This document shows positions 27,398-36,655 of a stretch of DNA of 64,000 nt, piece after piece. The DNA is from Saccharicrinis sp963677655 (GTDB lineage: Bacteria; Bacteroidota; Bacteroidia; Bacteroidales; Marinilabiliaceae). The stretch lies in NCBI GenBank assembly GCA_963677655.1, contig OY782088.1, one strand, 5' to 3'. Below the pieces are notes generated by a model, which searched no databases, had not been told where the DNA came from, and worked only from the letters and a program-made list of their open reading frames with translations. Numbering within the stretch: position 1 is the stretch's first letter; each line of letters begins with the position of its first letter. Position numbers and translations under genes: made by a program.

Positions 27398-28270
27398 ATG
27401 AGAAATAATCGAATAATATGGAATAGTATTGAACACTTTAAGACGATTACAGTAATTAGTCTTATTTGTTTAGTCTATAATGTTAAGGCACAAAATAATG
27501 TATCTCATATTTGGGATGGAAGATTATTGAATCATCCAACTACTACCATGCCTGATAAAGGTCAAAATCAAATATATGTTATACATTACTTTGCTTCGTT
27601 GAGTGAGAATGGTTTTGAAGACGTGTTTGGTATTTATGGAACAGCAAACATTCAAATGGGAATTGAACATGGATTCAGTGAAAAATTCTCAGCATTCTTC
27701 TTAACTGAAAAATTAAATAAAACGCAGGAATTAGGAATACGTTATAATTTAGTTGAACAGGATTTAGAGGGTGAAAATCCGGTAGGAATGGCTCTTGCCT
27801 TTAGTACATCTATTGATGGTAGAAATGAAAAATACTTTGGTGAAAATTATTACTTCATCAACCGTGTTTTTTATACCACTCAGTTTAGTTTAACACGTCA
27901 GGTTAATCATCTGTGTGAATTTATGATCAATAATACCATAACTCATTTCAATATTGTTCCTGAAGGGTATTTTTCTACCTTCCTGGCTTTTAATCCATCA
28001 ATAGCAGTAAAATTAAGCAGAAAAAAGGCTTTGTTTGCCTCAGTTGACCTTCCTCTTGGTATTGCATCTGCATCAGAAGAACATCCTGATCAACCAAATC
28101 CAGTAATAACTATTGGAGCAATTTTTAAAAGTAAAACACACAATTTCCAACTGTTTGTATCTAATGGAAATCAAATAGTACCAGGAAAGGAATATCTAAA
28201 CAACCAAAAATTTGATTGGAATAACTTCTGTTTTGGGTTTAATATTAACGTTAAACCAGGGAAACATTAA
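27398..28270 (+). CDS. DUF5777 family outer-membrane beta-barrel protein
   Basis: 290 aa with a signal region near residues 15-32 (ending YNVKAQ). The conserved opening HPTTTMPDKGQNQIYVIHYF and the later strands (SVDLPLGIASASEEHPDQPNPVITIGAIFKS, quoted in part) match the DUF5777 beta-barrel family of Bacteroidota, which is regularly found after cytochrome c-like lipoproteins. A role in presenting or housing electron-transfer proteins at the outer membrane is plausible but unproven. It is the last gene of the tight part of the operon. Confidence 0.8.
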   Translation: MRNNRIIWNSIEHFKTITVISLICLVYNVKAQNNVSHIWDGRLLNHPTTTMPDKGQNQIYVIHYFASLSENGFEDVFGIYGTANIQMGIEHGFSEKFSAFFLTEKLNKTQELGIRYNLVEQDLEGENPVGMALAFSTSIDGRNEKYFGENYYFINRVFYTTQFSLTRQVNHLCEFMINNTITHFNIVPEGYFSTFLAFNPSIAVKLSRKKALFASVDLPLGIASASEEHPDQPNPVITIGAIFKSKTHNFQLFVSNGNQIVPGKEYLNNQKFDWNNFCFGFNINVKPGKH

Positions 28271-28315
28271 AACATGGAGAAAGGAAGAAAGGAACAGGGA
28301 GAGAGGAGAATTAGC

Positions 28316-28490
28316 AGAGTGCGAAGTGCGAAGTGCGAAGTGAAACGAGTAATTATACTGGTTCAAGTTTGCAACTTGGACCTAAATTAAAACCTTTTTG
28401 ATAGTGCAAGAGCTAGTGAGCGATTTCATCGCGTTCTATAGGTAAAATTATTCGAGATGGAATCACAAGATACAAGCTTGCAACAGCAGT
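28316..28490. repeat. Intergenic repeat block: triple GCGAAGT and a copy of the REP-like word
   Basis: AGTGCGAAGTGCGAAGTGCG-type triplication lies at 28317-28342. At 28353-28383 is a near-identical copy of the right half of the element at 19639-19670, and at 28471-28485 a fragment (TACAAGCTTGCAAC) that can act as its partner arm. No gene is seen in 28271-28536. Confidence 0.55.
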
Positions 28491-28536
28491 GAAATTACAT
28501 TAGTTAATGGTTGAATGACAATTATAAAACAAACTT

Positions 28537-29397
28537 ATGAAGATTAAATATTTATATATAGCAATAGCTTTACTAATTTCAGTACAAGCAAAATCAGGAA
28601 ATGCTGTTAAAGAGGTTGCTTTGAATAATAATTCTTTATCAGAAAAACTATTCGCCTCTTATGACAATACAGGAATTCCTGAATATTATTATTCTGATAT
28701 CATGCATAAATCAGGTAGTTCCAAATTATCTAAAGCCGTTAAGCTTAGAATATATTGGGATATTTGGGGTAATTTCATCAAATTAGGATTGAACCAGAAT
28801 GAGAACTTAATTAAAATTAATAACGAAAGCTTTTCTGTTAAGGATTACGAAAAATTACACTCCTTATTAAATGATCCACATTCTGGAATAAAGTATTACA
28901 AATTTGACAATTACACAGCAGAAAAATCAGAACAACAATACTATAATGTTGATGCAATGTCTGGCGCTACTGTAGTTGATGCTTCTTATGATTGTGTAAA
29001 AGGAGCAGTGAAAACTTGTTACGATTTATACAAATTCACACATGGCGATATTGTATCTACCATTGTAAAAAACACAAAATCTTCATTACAGAATATAAAT
29101 AGTGAAGTCAATTTAAACAAAGTTGCTACAAAAGTTATTAATCAAGAAAAAGTTACTTCCTCATTTTTTAATACCGTAACTGATTCTGATGATAAAAATT
29201 CGGTTGCATACATAAGTTCTGCTATTGAGTTGGCCCGTCAATCCCGATTTTCAAATAAGGAATTTAATACGTGGCTTGAAACATGTTTTATCAATACCAG
29301 TAATGCAAAAGAGAAAACAATTATCTATAACTATTTAATACAAAATAGTTACAGATCAAAAGCTATTAGAAGTTATCAAGTGGAAAAGTCATATTAA
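28537..29397 (+). CDS. Exported FMN-binding-like protein
   Basis: 286 aa with a signal peptide (residues 1-19, ending SVQAKSG). The middle shows NVDAMSGATVVDASYDCVKG, with SGAT at 142-145. In FMN_bind domains a motif of the form [S/T]GAT is the site where ApbE attaches FMN to threonine. The rest (helical, many Lys and Ser) is not recognised. If flavinylated, it would be a periplasmic electron carrier fitting the heme proteins upstream. No apbE is in the window. The 266-bp repeat-bearing gap before it leaves open whether it is in the same transcript. A terminator follows. Confidence 0.6.
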   Translation: MKIKYLYIAIALLISVQAKSGNAVKEVALNNNSLSEKLFASYDNTGIPEYYYSDIMHKSGSSKLSKAVKLRIYWDIWGNFIKLGLNQNENLIKINNESFSVKDYEKLHSLLNDPHSGIKYYKFDNYTAEKSEQQYYNVDAMSGATVVDASYDCVKGAVKTCYDLYKFTHGDIVSTIVKNTKSSLQNINSEVNLNKVATKVINQEKVTSSFFNTVTDSDDKNSVAYISSAIELARQSRFSNKEFNTWLETCFINTSNAKEKTIIYNYLIQNSYRSKAIRSYQVEKSY

Positions 29398-29466
29398 TTT
29401 GGGTTCGACATATATGGTATACTCAGATTAATAAAAAGAATCTCTGTTTTATATCTCACATATCGT

Positions 29467-29508
29467 AATTAAGAGTTATTCTGTAAAACGAATAGCTCTT
29501 AATTTTTA
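29467..29508 (+). terminator. Rho-independent terminator of the redox locus
   Basis: AATTAAGAGTTATTC (29467-29481) pairs with GAATAGCTCTTAATT (29490-29504), with one G-U pair, and is followed by TTTT. It comes 70 bp after the FMN-binding-like gene. Confidence 0.85.
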
Positions 29509-29602
29509 TATAGATTTTACATGTTGTCTTACTAATTATGTCTTAATAAGAATTATCCTTAATAAGACTTTAGCAATTCTCCAATAAACAAAATAACAGT
29601 TT

Positions 29603-31144
29603 TCAATTTGAATGCAACTCACTCCAAAGTTTAAGAAACACACCATTGGTCCAGCCAAAACCATCTTGTAATTGATACTCTCCTCCTCCCCCTTTTCTAT
29701 CCAGGTCCACAACATCGTATTTCTCCATCATTTTATTTGTTTCAAAAAACACTTTTACATTAAGATTAATCCATCGTTGTGCTATTTCTTTTGCCAATCC
29801 ATCAAAACCATAATTCTGAAGTGATTTATATCCTATCCATTGTAAAGGAGCCCAACCATTAGGATAATCCCATTGCTCACCCGTATTATTTAATGTAGTA
29901 ACTAATCCTCCCGACTTTAGAAATTGTTGTTTAATTACCATTATAACTTTTTGTGCTTTAACACTATCTACCACATCAAAATATAAGGGATAAAGTGCTG
30001 CCAAACTGTATGTTTTGGTTTGTTCATTTTGAATAAAATCATAATCAAAGAAGAAACTTTTATCTTCATTCCAGAGTAACTCATTAATATCGTTTTTTCT
30101 CTTTTGGGCTGCTTCGTAAAAGTATTTTGATTCTTTACCTTCATACATCTTACTTAATAGCAATTCCTGATGATATAAAAGACAATTTAAATCTATTGGA
30201 ATAATGTGGCTTGTTTGTATAGTGGCTAAAGACTTTTCATCTTTAAACCAGCGACTGCTAAAATCCCATCCGGATTCTGCTGCAGCACGAATGTCCCTGT
30301 AAATTACCTCATCTTTATCTGTTGCATTTTTTGTTTCAATATCGTTTAAATAGGATTCCGGGCGAGGGGTCGACAAATCATCCCAATAGCGATTTAATAT
30401 GGCATCTTTTTCTAATAATACAACTCTATTATCAGCTACCACCATACCTTTATAAGACATATTTGTATTCATCCAATATTCATATTCTTTTTGTAGTACA
30501 TCTCTATACTCAATGTAAACCTGATGTTTATTTGTTTGCGGTAATTCGGAATACAACTCTATCATTAATGAAAAGAACGGAGGTTGAGAACGACTTAAAT
30601 AATAAGTCCTGTTTCCATTAGGAATATGTCCATACTGCTCAATTAAATAAGCAAAATTGTCTAACATATTCTTTATTAAATCTATTCTGTTAGCTTTTGC
30701 CAATCCTAACATAGTGAAGTAGCTATCCCAATAATACACTTCTCTAAATCTACCTCCGGGAACAATGTACGGATGTTTTAATGGTATTAAAGTTGAGTTC
30801 TTTTCTTTAGTCTCAGGAAAACGGGTTAGATAGTCCCATAAATAATTAATATGATGCAGTATTGCGCTTGTATCAATAAAAACTGTATCAAAATTATTTG
30901 AGACAAACTGTTTTAAGTCAAAACCTTTTTTGCCTCTTTCTTGATTAAACTTACTTATTATTTGAGAGGGTGATTGATTATATTTTGAAGTAAAATCAAC
31001 GAATTGTTTTTGATCTGAAAATATTTTTGAACGTTGAATCGTATCAAATAATTCTCCATAATCTGTAATCGAAATAACTTCCTGTGAAAAGCAACTAACT
31101 TCAGAAACTATGATAGTGCAAATAATAAATAACAGCTTTCTCAT
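29603..31144 (-). CDS. treA: Periplasmic alpha,alpha-trehalase (GH37)
   Basis: 513 aa with a signal peptide (residues 1-20, ending VSCFSQ). Both trehalase signatures are present: PGGRFREVYYWDSYF (about 128-142) and QWDYPNGWAPLQ (about 434-445), plus the glycine-rich GGGGEYQLQDGFGWTNG. The catalytic aspartate and glutamate of GH37 fall in the expected region (ESGWDFSSRW and near GEYQ). It hydrolyses trehalose to two glucose in the periplasm. It stands alone, with a readable promoter upstream, and is not linked to a visible glucose transporter. Confidence 0.93.
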   Translation of the reverse strand: MRKLLFIICTIIVSEVSCFSQEVISITDYGELFDTIQRSKIFSDQKQFVDFTSKYNQSPSQIISKFNQERGKKGFDLKQFVSNNFDTVFIDTSAILHHINYLWDYLTRFPETKEKNSTLIPLKHPYIVPGGRFREVYYWDSYFTMLGLAKANRIDLIKNMLDNFAYLIEQYGHIPNGNRTYYLSRSQPPFFSLMIELYSELPQTNKHQVYIEYRDVLQKEYEYWMNTNMSYKGMVVADNRVVLLEKDAILNRYWDDLSTPRPESYLNDIETKNATDKDEVIYRDIRAAAESGWDFSSRWFKDEKSLATIQTSHIIPIDLNCLLYHQELLLSKMYEGKESKYFYEAAQKRKNDINELLWNEDKSFFFDYDFIQNEQTKTYSLAALYPLYFDVVDSVKAQKVIMVIKQQFLKSGGLVTTLNNTGEQWDYPNGWAPLQWIGYKSLQNYGFDGLAKEIAQRWINLNVKVFFETNKMMEKYDVVDLDRKGGGGEYQLQDGFGWTNGVFLKLWSELHSN

Positions 31145-31167
31145 ATTTTTAAGATATTAATAGCAAC

Positions 31168-31199
31168 TAAAGTTATAGATTGCTAATAACAATCACAAA
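31168..31199 (-). promoter_or_regulatory. Probable trehalase promoter with a palindrome in the spacer
   Basis: On the minus strand: TTTG (31199-31196), 20 bp, then TAACTTTA (31175-31168), one base off TAnnTTTG. The spacer holds GATTG-N7-CAATC, a possible regulator site. It lies 24 bp before the trehalase start. Confidence 0.45.
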
Positions 31200-31581
31200 A
31201 TGATGAGAAGACAAGCTAAATTAAGATATCAAAATTGAAATATTCCAATTCTTTATTTCTACAATTAAATATGATGCCTTTTTATGGCATAAATACCTCT
31301 TTTAATTTTCATACTACAACTACCCCTACTTTTGTCTGATAGTAAATACTCTTATAACAAAGGGTTAATCAAAATCTAATCTATTAATTGATTACTCTAT
31401 ACAAATACTAATTCCGACCGTAATAGTCCAAAAGTATTAGTACTAAATATAAAAGTAGTATTATAAAATTGGTACTATATACCCTTTGTCCTGACGCACA
31501 ACAACTTTAATTTTACTTTCAGTAAAGAAAAACACAAATACTGATTTAATTATATAAAGATATTACCTAACCCTATTTACT

Positions 31582-31755
31582 ATGAGCCCCTATACTATAT
31601 CAAATATTTTCAATACACTTTTAACAGGTTTAAAAATTAACAGCAGGTTTCTAATCCCTAATCATACGGTCAACAATTTTCAGGCTATTAGAATAAGAGT
31701 AAGACCAGAGCAAAATATCAAACAGTTACCTGCTGTTAATTATGTAAAAAAATAA
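31582..31755 (+). CDS. Possible 57-aa small protein, or a structured RNA
   Basis: An open frame MSPYTISNIFNTLLTGLKIN and on to a stop at 31753-31755, without a clear ribosome-binding site or signal. A perfect 13-bp inverted repeat, ATTAACAGCAGGT (31636-31648) and ACCTGCTGTTAAT (31728-31740), spans most of it, which fits a folded transcript at least as well as a protein. The rest of 31145-31938 holds the trehalase promoter and, at about 31886-31906, a GATAAATCGGGACAGG phrase known from other intergenic places; no other gene is seen. Confidence 0.25.
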   Translation: MSPYTISNIFNTLLTGLKINSRFLIPNHTVNNFQAIRIRVRPEQNIKQLPAVNYVKK

Positions 31756-31938
31756 ACTATCAATAACACATACTTACCATTATTATTAATGGTAAAAAAT
31801 AGTACAACATGAAACGAGCCATGAGAATCGTGAGAACGACGAAGTCAAAAATTAGCGCAAATAAGAATAACAAAATTGATGAGTTATCACGATAAATCGG
31901 GACAGGCTATATGGCAATTAAAAGAAAATTTTAGACAT

Positions 31939-33963
31939 ATGAAAAGCATGAAATTTACTTCTAAATTAACAACCTACTTCCTTTTTATAGGAATCGTATC
32001 GGTTACTGTATTAGGACTTATTTCCTATACATCTTCACGCAAGGCTTTGGTTAACAGAACCTATGATCAATTATCATCTTTACGACAGTTAAAGAAAGTA
32101 CAAGTAGAAAGATTTTTTGCTGAAACATTGAGTGATATTAATGTTTATGCGCATAACAGTGCTGTACAAATGGCTGTTCAAAGATTTGTAGGTGCCTTTA
32201 ATGAGGGTGGTTTAAATAATGCTAAATACCTGGAATGGTTAGGCCTTCATGATTCAAAACTAAAAATATATGCCAAGGAATATGGTTATTATAATATTTT
32301 CTTTATTTCACCAGATGGAGATGTAGCTTATAGTGTTACTAAAGAAGATGATTTAGGGAAAAATCTACTTTCAGGTTCACTTTCAAATTCAGGTTTGGCA
32401 AAGGCTTTTAAACAAGGTAAATCTGAATATGGAATTGTTGATTTCTCTTTTTATGAAGTATCGCAGGAACCTGCTGCATTTATTTCAGGACCAGTAAGAG
32501 ATGCAAACGGTTCTCTTATAGGTGTATTGGCTTATCAACTTTCTTTAGAAAACATTGACAGAATAATGCACGAACGCACAGGACTGGGTGAAACAGGTGA
32601 AACTTATATTGTTGGTGATGATTACTTATTAAGAAACGACAGTCGTTTTTTTAGTGAAGAAACAGTATTAAAACAAAGTGTTAATACAAAAAGTGCACAA
32701 GAAGCTTTATCTGGCCATTCCGGGATACACATTATTGATAGTTACAGGGACATTTCTGTATTAAGTTCATTCGATAAATTAGATATTGAAGGTTTAAACT
32801 GGGCTATTATTGCAGAAATAAACGAAGCTGAAGTTATGCAACCTGTATACAATATGCGTAATATTATTATTACAGTTGCCTTTGCTTTATTAGGATTAAT
32901 AATGTTTGTAACTTATTTAATTCGTAAAGAAATACGTACAACTCTGGGTGAAGAACCTGAAGAAATTGCAAAAGTTGCTGATAGCATTGCAAATGGTAAT
33001 TTAAATATCAAGTTTAATACTGATAAAGCATTAAAAGGTGTTTACCATTCAATGTTTAGTATGTCAGAAAAACTAAAAGAAATAATTGCTAACGTAATGG
33101 CAGGATCTGAAAACATTGCGGGTGCCAGTCAACAATTAAGCTCCGGTGCACAATCTATATCATCAGGTGTAAGCGAACAAGCTGCTTCGGCAGAAGAAGT
33201 ATCTTCGTCAATGGAAGAAATGGCAGCTAATATCCTTCAAAATTCTGAAAATGCACTAAAAACAATGGATATTTCTGGTAAATCATCCAATTCTGCAGAA
33301 CAAGTTGCATTTGCCTCTGAAGATAGTATGAATGCAGTTAAAGAAATTTACGCTAAAATAAATGTAGTAGTAGAAATAGCTGAAAAAACAGATCTTTTAG
33401 CAATTAATGCAGCAGTTGAGGCAGCTCGTGCGGGTGATCAGGGACGTGGTTTTGCTGTAGTTGCTGCGGAAGTTAGAAAGTTAGCAGAACGTAGTTCTAT
33501 TGCGGCAAGTGAAATTGTTGCTTTAGCTGAAAATGGTTTAAGATTAACAGAAGAATCTAATACGAAACTAAAATCTATAGTTCCAGACATACAAGAAACA
33601 TCCAGATTAGTTGAGGAAATAGTATCAGCAAGTAAAGAACAAGAAGTCGGTGTCAATCAAGTCAACACAGCCATACAACAATTAAGTATGGTTACACAAC
33701 AAAATGCCTCATCATCAGAAGAAATGGCAAGTAGCTCTGAAGAGATGGCTGCTCAAGCTGAAGATTTAATGCAAATAACACAATTCTTTACAATCGAGGA
33801 AGAGAAGAGATCTTATAAAAAATCATCTTTTACAGAAGATTGGAAGCAAAAAACTAACCATTCCTATGAGATGCAAAAGAACAATAAAATCAATGGTTTC
33901 AATAAAAACTTTATGAATAGTTTAGAAAAAGAAGCGATTGAAGAAGAGTATCAAGAGATGTAG
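31939..33963 (+). CDS. Methyl-accepting chemotaxis protein
   Basis: About 674 aa from the ATG at 31939; a longer frame opens with TTG at 31876, but its added residues come from an intergenic repeat phrase. First membrane helix YFLFIGIVSVTVLGLISY, then a periplasmic Cache-type sensor domain (about 40-290) with FFISPDGDVAYSVTKEDD and GETYIVG, second helix IIITVAFALLGLIMFVTYLI, HAMP domain, and the cytoplasmic signalling hairpin EKTDLLAINAAVEAARAGDQ then GRGFAVVAAEVRKLAERS. It reports a small-molecule ligand to CheA/CheW. No che genes are nearby. A strong terminator follows. Confidence 0.92.
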   Translation: MKSMKFTSKLTTYFLFIGIVSVTVLGLISYTSSRKALVNRTYDQLSSLRQLKKVQVERFFAETLSDINVYAHNSAVQMAVQRFVGAFNEGGLNNAKYLEWLGLHDSKLKIYAKEYGYYNIFFISPDGDVAYSVTKEDDLGKNLLSGSLSNSGLAKAFKQGKSEYGIVDFSFYEVSQEPAAFISGPVRDANGSLIGVLAYQLSLENIDRIMHERTGLGETGETYIVGDDYLLRNDSRFFSEETVLKQSVNTKSAQEALSGHSGIHIIDSYRDISVLSSFDKLDIEGLNWAIIAEINEAEVMQPVYNMRNIIITVAFALLGLIMFVTYLIRKEIRTTLGEEPEEIAKVADSIANGNLNIKFNTDKALKGVYHSMFSMSEKLKEIIANVMAGSENIAGASQQLSSGAQSISSGVSEQAASAEEVSSSMEEMAANILQNSENALKTMDISGKSSNSAEQVAFASEDSMNAVKEIYAKINVVVEIAEKTDLLAINAAVEAARAGDQGRGFAVVAAEVRKLAERSSIAASEIVALAENGLRLTEESNTKLKSIVPDIQETSRLVEEIVSASKEQEVGVNQVNTAIQQLSMVTQQNASSSEEMASSSEEMAAQAEDLMQITQFFTIEEEKRSYKKSSFTEDWKQKTNHSYEMQKNNKINGFNKNFMNSLEKEAIEEEYQEM

Positions 33964-33994
33964 GTTTCATTTCATATTTTATATTCACTGGGCA

Positions 33995-34031
33995 AACGGG
34001 CTAAATAACAAAGGTATTTAGCTCGTTTTTT
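33995..34031 (+). terminator. Terminator of the chemoreceptor gene
   Basis: AACGGGCTAAATA (33995-34007) pairs with TATTTAGCTCGTT (34015-34027), one G-U pair, then TTTT. Confidence 0.85.
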
Positions 34032-34134
34032 ATTTATGATGGATGATTTATGATTTATATTACCAGATGATTTGAGTTAATGCCAGAAGAGAAACATTTT
34101 CGGTACTTTATCCCTTTACTTAAAGTGCATTTTA

Positions 34135-34165
34135 GTTTATACTTCTCATTTTTACCTTATTTTTG
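34135..34165 (+). promoter_or_regulatory. Probable promoter of the YbaK-type gene
   Basis: TATTTTTG (34158-34165) is an exact match to TAnnTTTG, and a TTTA element lies about 20 bp upstream. The start codon at 34202 would leave a leader of about 30 nt. Confidence 0.5.
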
Positions 34166-34201
34166 CAATTGTTTTTATGATAAGCTAATATTAACAACGG
34201 A

Positions 34202-34669
34202 ATGAAGAAAACAAACGCAATGCGAATTCTGGATCGCAACAAGGTAAAATATAACGCTATTAAATACCAGGTAGATGAAGCTGACTTATCTGCCATTCAT
34301 GTTGCAGAAAGTTTAGGTCAGGATATTGCTAAAGTTTTTAAAACATTGGTATTAGAAGGTGATAAAACCGGATTTATTGTTGCTTGTATTCCCGGTGCTG
34401 ATGAAGTACACTTAAAAAAACTGGCATCTGTCAGCGGTAATAAAAAGTGTGCTATGATTCCCATGAAAAACATACTGAATATTACTGGTTACATCAGGGG
34501 TGGTTGTTCTCCTGTTGGAATGAAGAAAACCTTCCCTACTTACATACATGAAAGTGCAACTCAATTTGATACTATTTATGTTAGTGCAGGTGTTAGAGGT
34601 ATGCAGGTGGAAGTTGATCCTGATGATTTAATTAAAATTACAGATGCTTCAATTGGTGATTTGGTTTAA
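34202..34669 (+). CDS. ybaK: Cys-tRNA(Pro) deacylase (YbaK/EbsC family)
   Basis: 155 aa, the family length. Conserved pieces: AEDLSAIHVAESLG-like DLSAIHVAESLGQDIAKVFKTLV, IPGADEVHLKKLASVSGNKK, GYIRGGCSPVGMKKTFPTYI; the lysine of the FKTLV stretch and the GGCSPVG loop are the substrate-site landmarks. It hydrolyses mischarged Cys-tRNA(Pro), guarding translation fidelity. Single gene with a readable promoter. Confidence 0.93.
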   Translation: MKKTNAMRILDRNKVKYNAIKYQVDEADLSAIHVAESLGQDIAKVFKTLVLEGDKTGFIVACIPGADEVHLKKLASVSGNKKCAMIPMKNILNITGYIRGGCSPVGMKKTFPTYIHESATQFDTIYVSAGVRGMQVEVDPDDLIKITDASIGDLV

Positions 34670-34756
34670 TATTCAATTTTATAAGGTAAAAATAAATTGT
34701 AACGACCAATCAAAAAAAACACAAAAAGCCACAGCTTGTATGTAAAGACTAAAAAT

Positions 34757-34787
34757 AAGAGCTCTTCACTATAAGGAAAGAACTCTT
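34757..34787 (-). terminator. Possible terminator of the DUF169 gene
   Basis: AAGAGCTCTT (34757-34766) and AAGAACTCTT (34778-34787) pair with one mismatch, and the minus strand continues with ATTTTTAG. It is 125 bp from the DUF169 stop, so the assignment is tentative. Confidence 0.4.
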
Positions 34788-34911
34788 GGCGCTCAAACAA
34801 CTTTCTTTTCTTAAGGTTTTTACTTACCAAGCGAAACTAAAAGTTAAAAACACTTATCTAAAGAATTATACAACAGAAAAGTGTGGATCAGGGATTACTG
34901 CTTGTATAAAA

Positions 34912-35670
34912 TCACTGTCGCTCTTGTAATTTTTTCCAGGCATGTGTTTCCAGAAAACTACTTTCAACGTTACTTTCCATTTCCTGAAACATCTTATATG
35001 GAACCGTAAATGTTAAAGTCTCCCGATCAACTGATGAGCGCTGTGAAATATCAAAAAATCCAATTACTCCCCGAGGAAATTCCTTTTTTGCTTCTGCATA
35101 ACCAAAGAGTAAAGATTGACATGCGGCACCAAAGGGCGCAGCTACACTCTGATTGGTTCCCTTAGTAAAATCGGCCATTACAACCAATGCGGACAACTGG
35201 TCGGCATTTGCAAAAAATACTATTAACTCTGGTTTATCCTTTTCTGTAACAAGTTTCCATGATTTAAATACAACATACTCTGTAGAAACATCTGTTAAAG
35301 GTAGTGATTCAACCCATTTCCTTGCCTGTTCCGGTTTCTTGTAAAAGCGTTCTCCTTCTTCCATTATAGCTCCTGCAGGTCCCATTTGCGAAGCTATCTC
35401 CTTATCCCCTGAGGCAAGAAGTTTATCTATTGGAAACCGTCCATAACAATCTCCAAATCCAAGTCCTGTTCCTCCTCCGGGACACCCATATGATTTACGG
35501 TTGAAATATGCCAAACTACTTTTTTTACTTGTAGCTACCAACATTGAACCAACACATCCAAAACTATTTCCTTCTTTAAAGTGAAGTCCTTCTTCCGGTT
35601 TTTCATCTGTATGAATGATGGCTACCGGTTGCATTTTTAATTTTAACGCATCTATTAGTGTACTTTTCAT
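34912..35670 (-). CDS. DUF169 domain protein
   Basis: 252 aa, cytoplasmic. It matches the DUF169 pattern: an opening LKMQPVAIIHTDEKP, a conserved cysteine in FGCVGSMLVAT, then SYGCPGGGTGLGFGDCYGRFP with two more cysteines, and LSALVVMADF followed by GAACQSL. The spaced cysteines could bind a metal or cluster. The family is found in anaerobes and its reaction is unknown to me. Alone, about 120 bp downstream of another minus-strand gene. Confidence 0.8.
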   Translation of the reverse strand: MKSTLIDALKLKMQPVAIIHTDEKPEEGLHFKEGNSFGCVGSMLVATSKKSSLAYFNRKSYGCPGGGTGLGFGDCYGRFPIDKLLASGDKEIASQMGPAGAIMEEGERFYKKPEQARKWVESLPLTDVSTEYVVFKSWKLVTEKDKPELIVFFANADQLSALVVMADFTKGTNQSVAAPFGAACQSLLFGYAEAKKEFPRGVIGFFDISQRSSVDRETLTFTVPYKMFQEMESNVESSFLETHAWKKLQERQ

Positions 35671-35788
35671 AAAACAAACTCCTCAATTTTATATGTAACC
35701 GAAATAAAATGGTATACTAAAGTTACATCTTTTTTAAGAAAGCTATTTTACCATAACATCCTGATTCTTTGATGCACAATATTGGATT

Positions 35789-36295
35789 TCAATTTTTCTT
35801 AGGCCATAAAACCCCCATAGCAACACAATAAAACAGCATCCAATGTCCTGAAAATCCTCTTATTTCATTAGCTTTTAACTCTAAATATTCTGTTTGGGTC
35901 AATTCTTTAATTATTGCTCCGTGATTATTTAGTACATACTTTCCATCAATAAATGACGGATTTCCTCCTTGTCCTGTATTCATAAAAAGAAAGAAATTTA
36001 ATGATGCATATACAAAGCAAAACAATGCAATAAACATAACTGGTTTAGGCATATCTTTGAATATGGCATTAAATATCATTCTAAGACTATCTCCATATTT
36101 CCGCGCCTTTTGCGAATACTTTTGATTATTTCTCAGCATTAAGATTGTTGGAAACCATACTACAAAAATTCCCAAATGTAAAGCCCACACAAAGGGAAAC
36201 TGATCGCCAATATATATTCCTGATAGAGAAATTAAATGTACAATAACAGCTAATGTGAAACCTATACCTGCAATAATACAAAGTGCTTTATTCAT
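35789..36295 (-). CDS. Four-helix membrane protein of unknown function
   Basis: 168 aa with four predicted membrane helices (about 3-26, 34-53, 84-104 and 150-165). A soluble loop lies between helix 3 and 4 (FMNTGQGGNPSFIDGKYVLNNHG). No family recognised. The loop has histidines and a GGNPSF patch that look conserved-type, but I cannot verify this. Not clearly in an operon. Confidence 0.6.
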   Translation of the reverse strand: MNKALCIIAGIGFTLAVIVHLISLSGIYIGDQFPFVWALHLGIFVVWFPTILMLRNNQKYSQKARKYGDSLRMIFNAIFKDMPKPVMFIALFCFVYASLNFFLFMNTGQGGNPSFIDGKYVLNNHGAIIKELTQTEYLELKANEIRGFSGHWMLFYCVAMGVLWPKKN

Positions 36296-36483
36296 GTTTA
36301 TTTTTTATTTTATTAAATCTTATGCAATATGCAAATACGGATCTGAGATTTACTATGCAAGTTCAATTTGTGTAATCTGAGCTATTTAAAACAACCTAGA
36401 TTCTAGTACCTCTTTTATTAATATGTTATTTTACGTTAGAATGATAAATTGGATTCGTAATCCCTACTTGTAAAATATAATTT

Positions 36484-36570
36484 CTAAGAGAAAAGCATTC
36501 CGAATATCCCAGCAAACATGCTTATAATACTTATTCCATTGATAATTATCTTTAATGTTTGATCTTGCAT
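36484..36570 (-). CDS. Possible 28-aa membrane peptide
   Basis: ATG at 36570 to a stop at 36484: MQDQTLKIIINGISIISMFA then GIFGMLFS. One hydrophobic helix after a short polar start, the shape of a small membrane protein or of a type I toxin. No antisense RNA or other support is visible. The remainder of 36296-36655 is AT-rich and shows nothing else. Confidence 0.35.
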   Translation of the reverse strand: MQDQTLKIIINGISIISMFAGIFGMLFS

Positions 36571-36655
36571 ATATTGGGTCTTATAATATTAATTCTTTAA
36601 TTTAATTTTACTCGCAGTTACTTGCTACAACCATTTATAATTTTTGGGAATCCTT

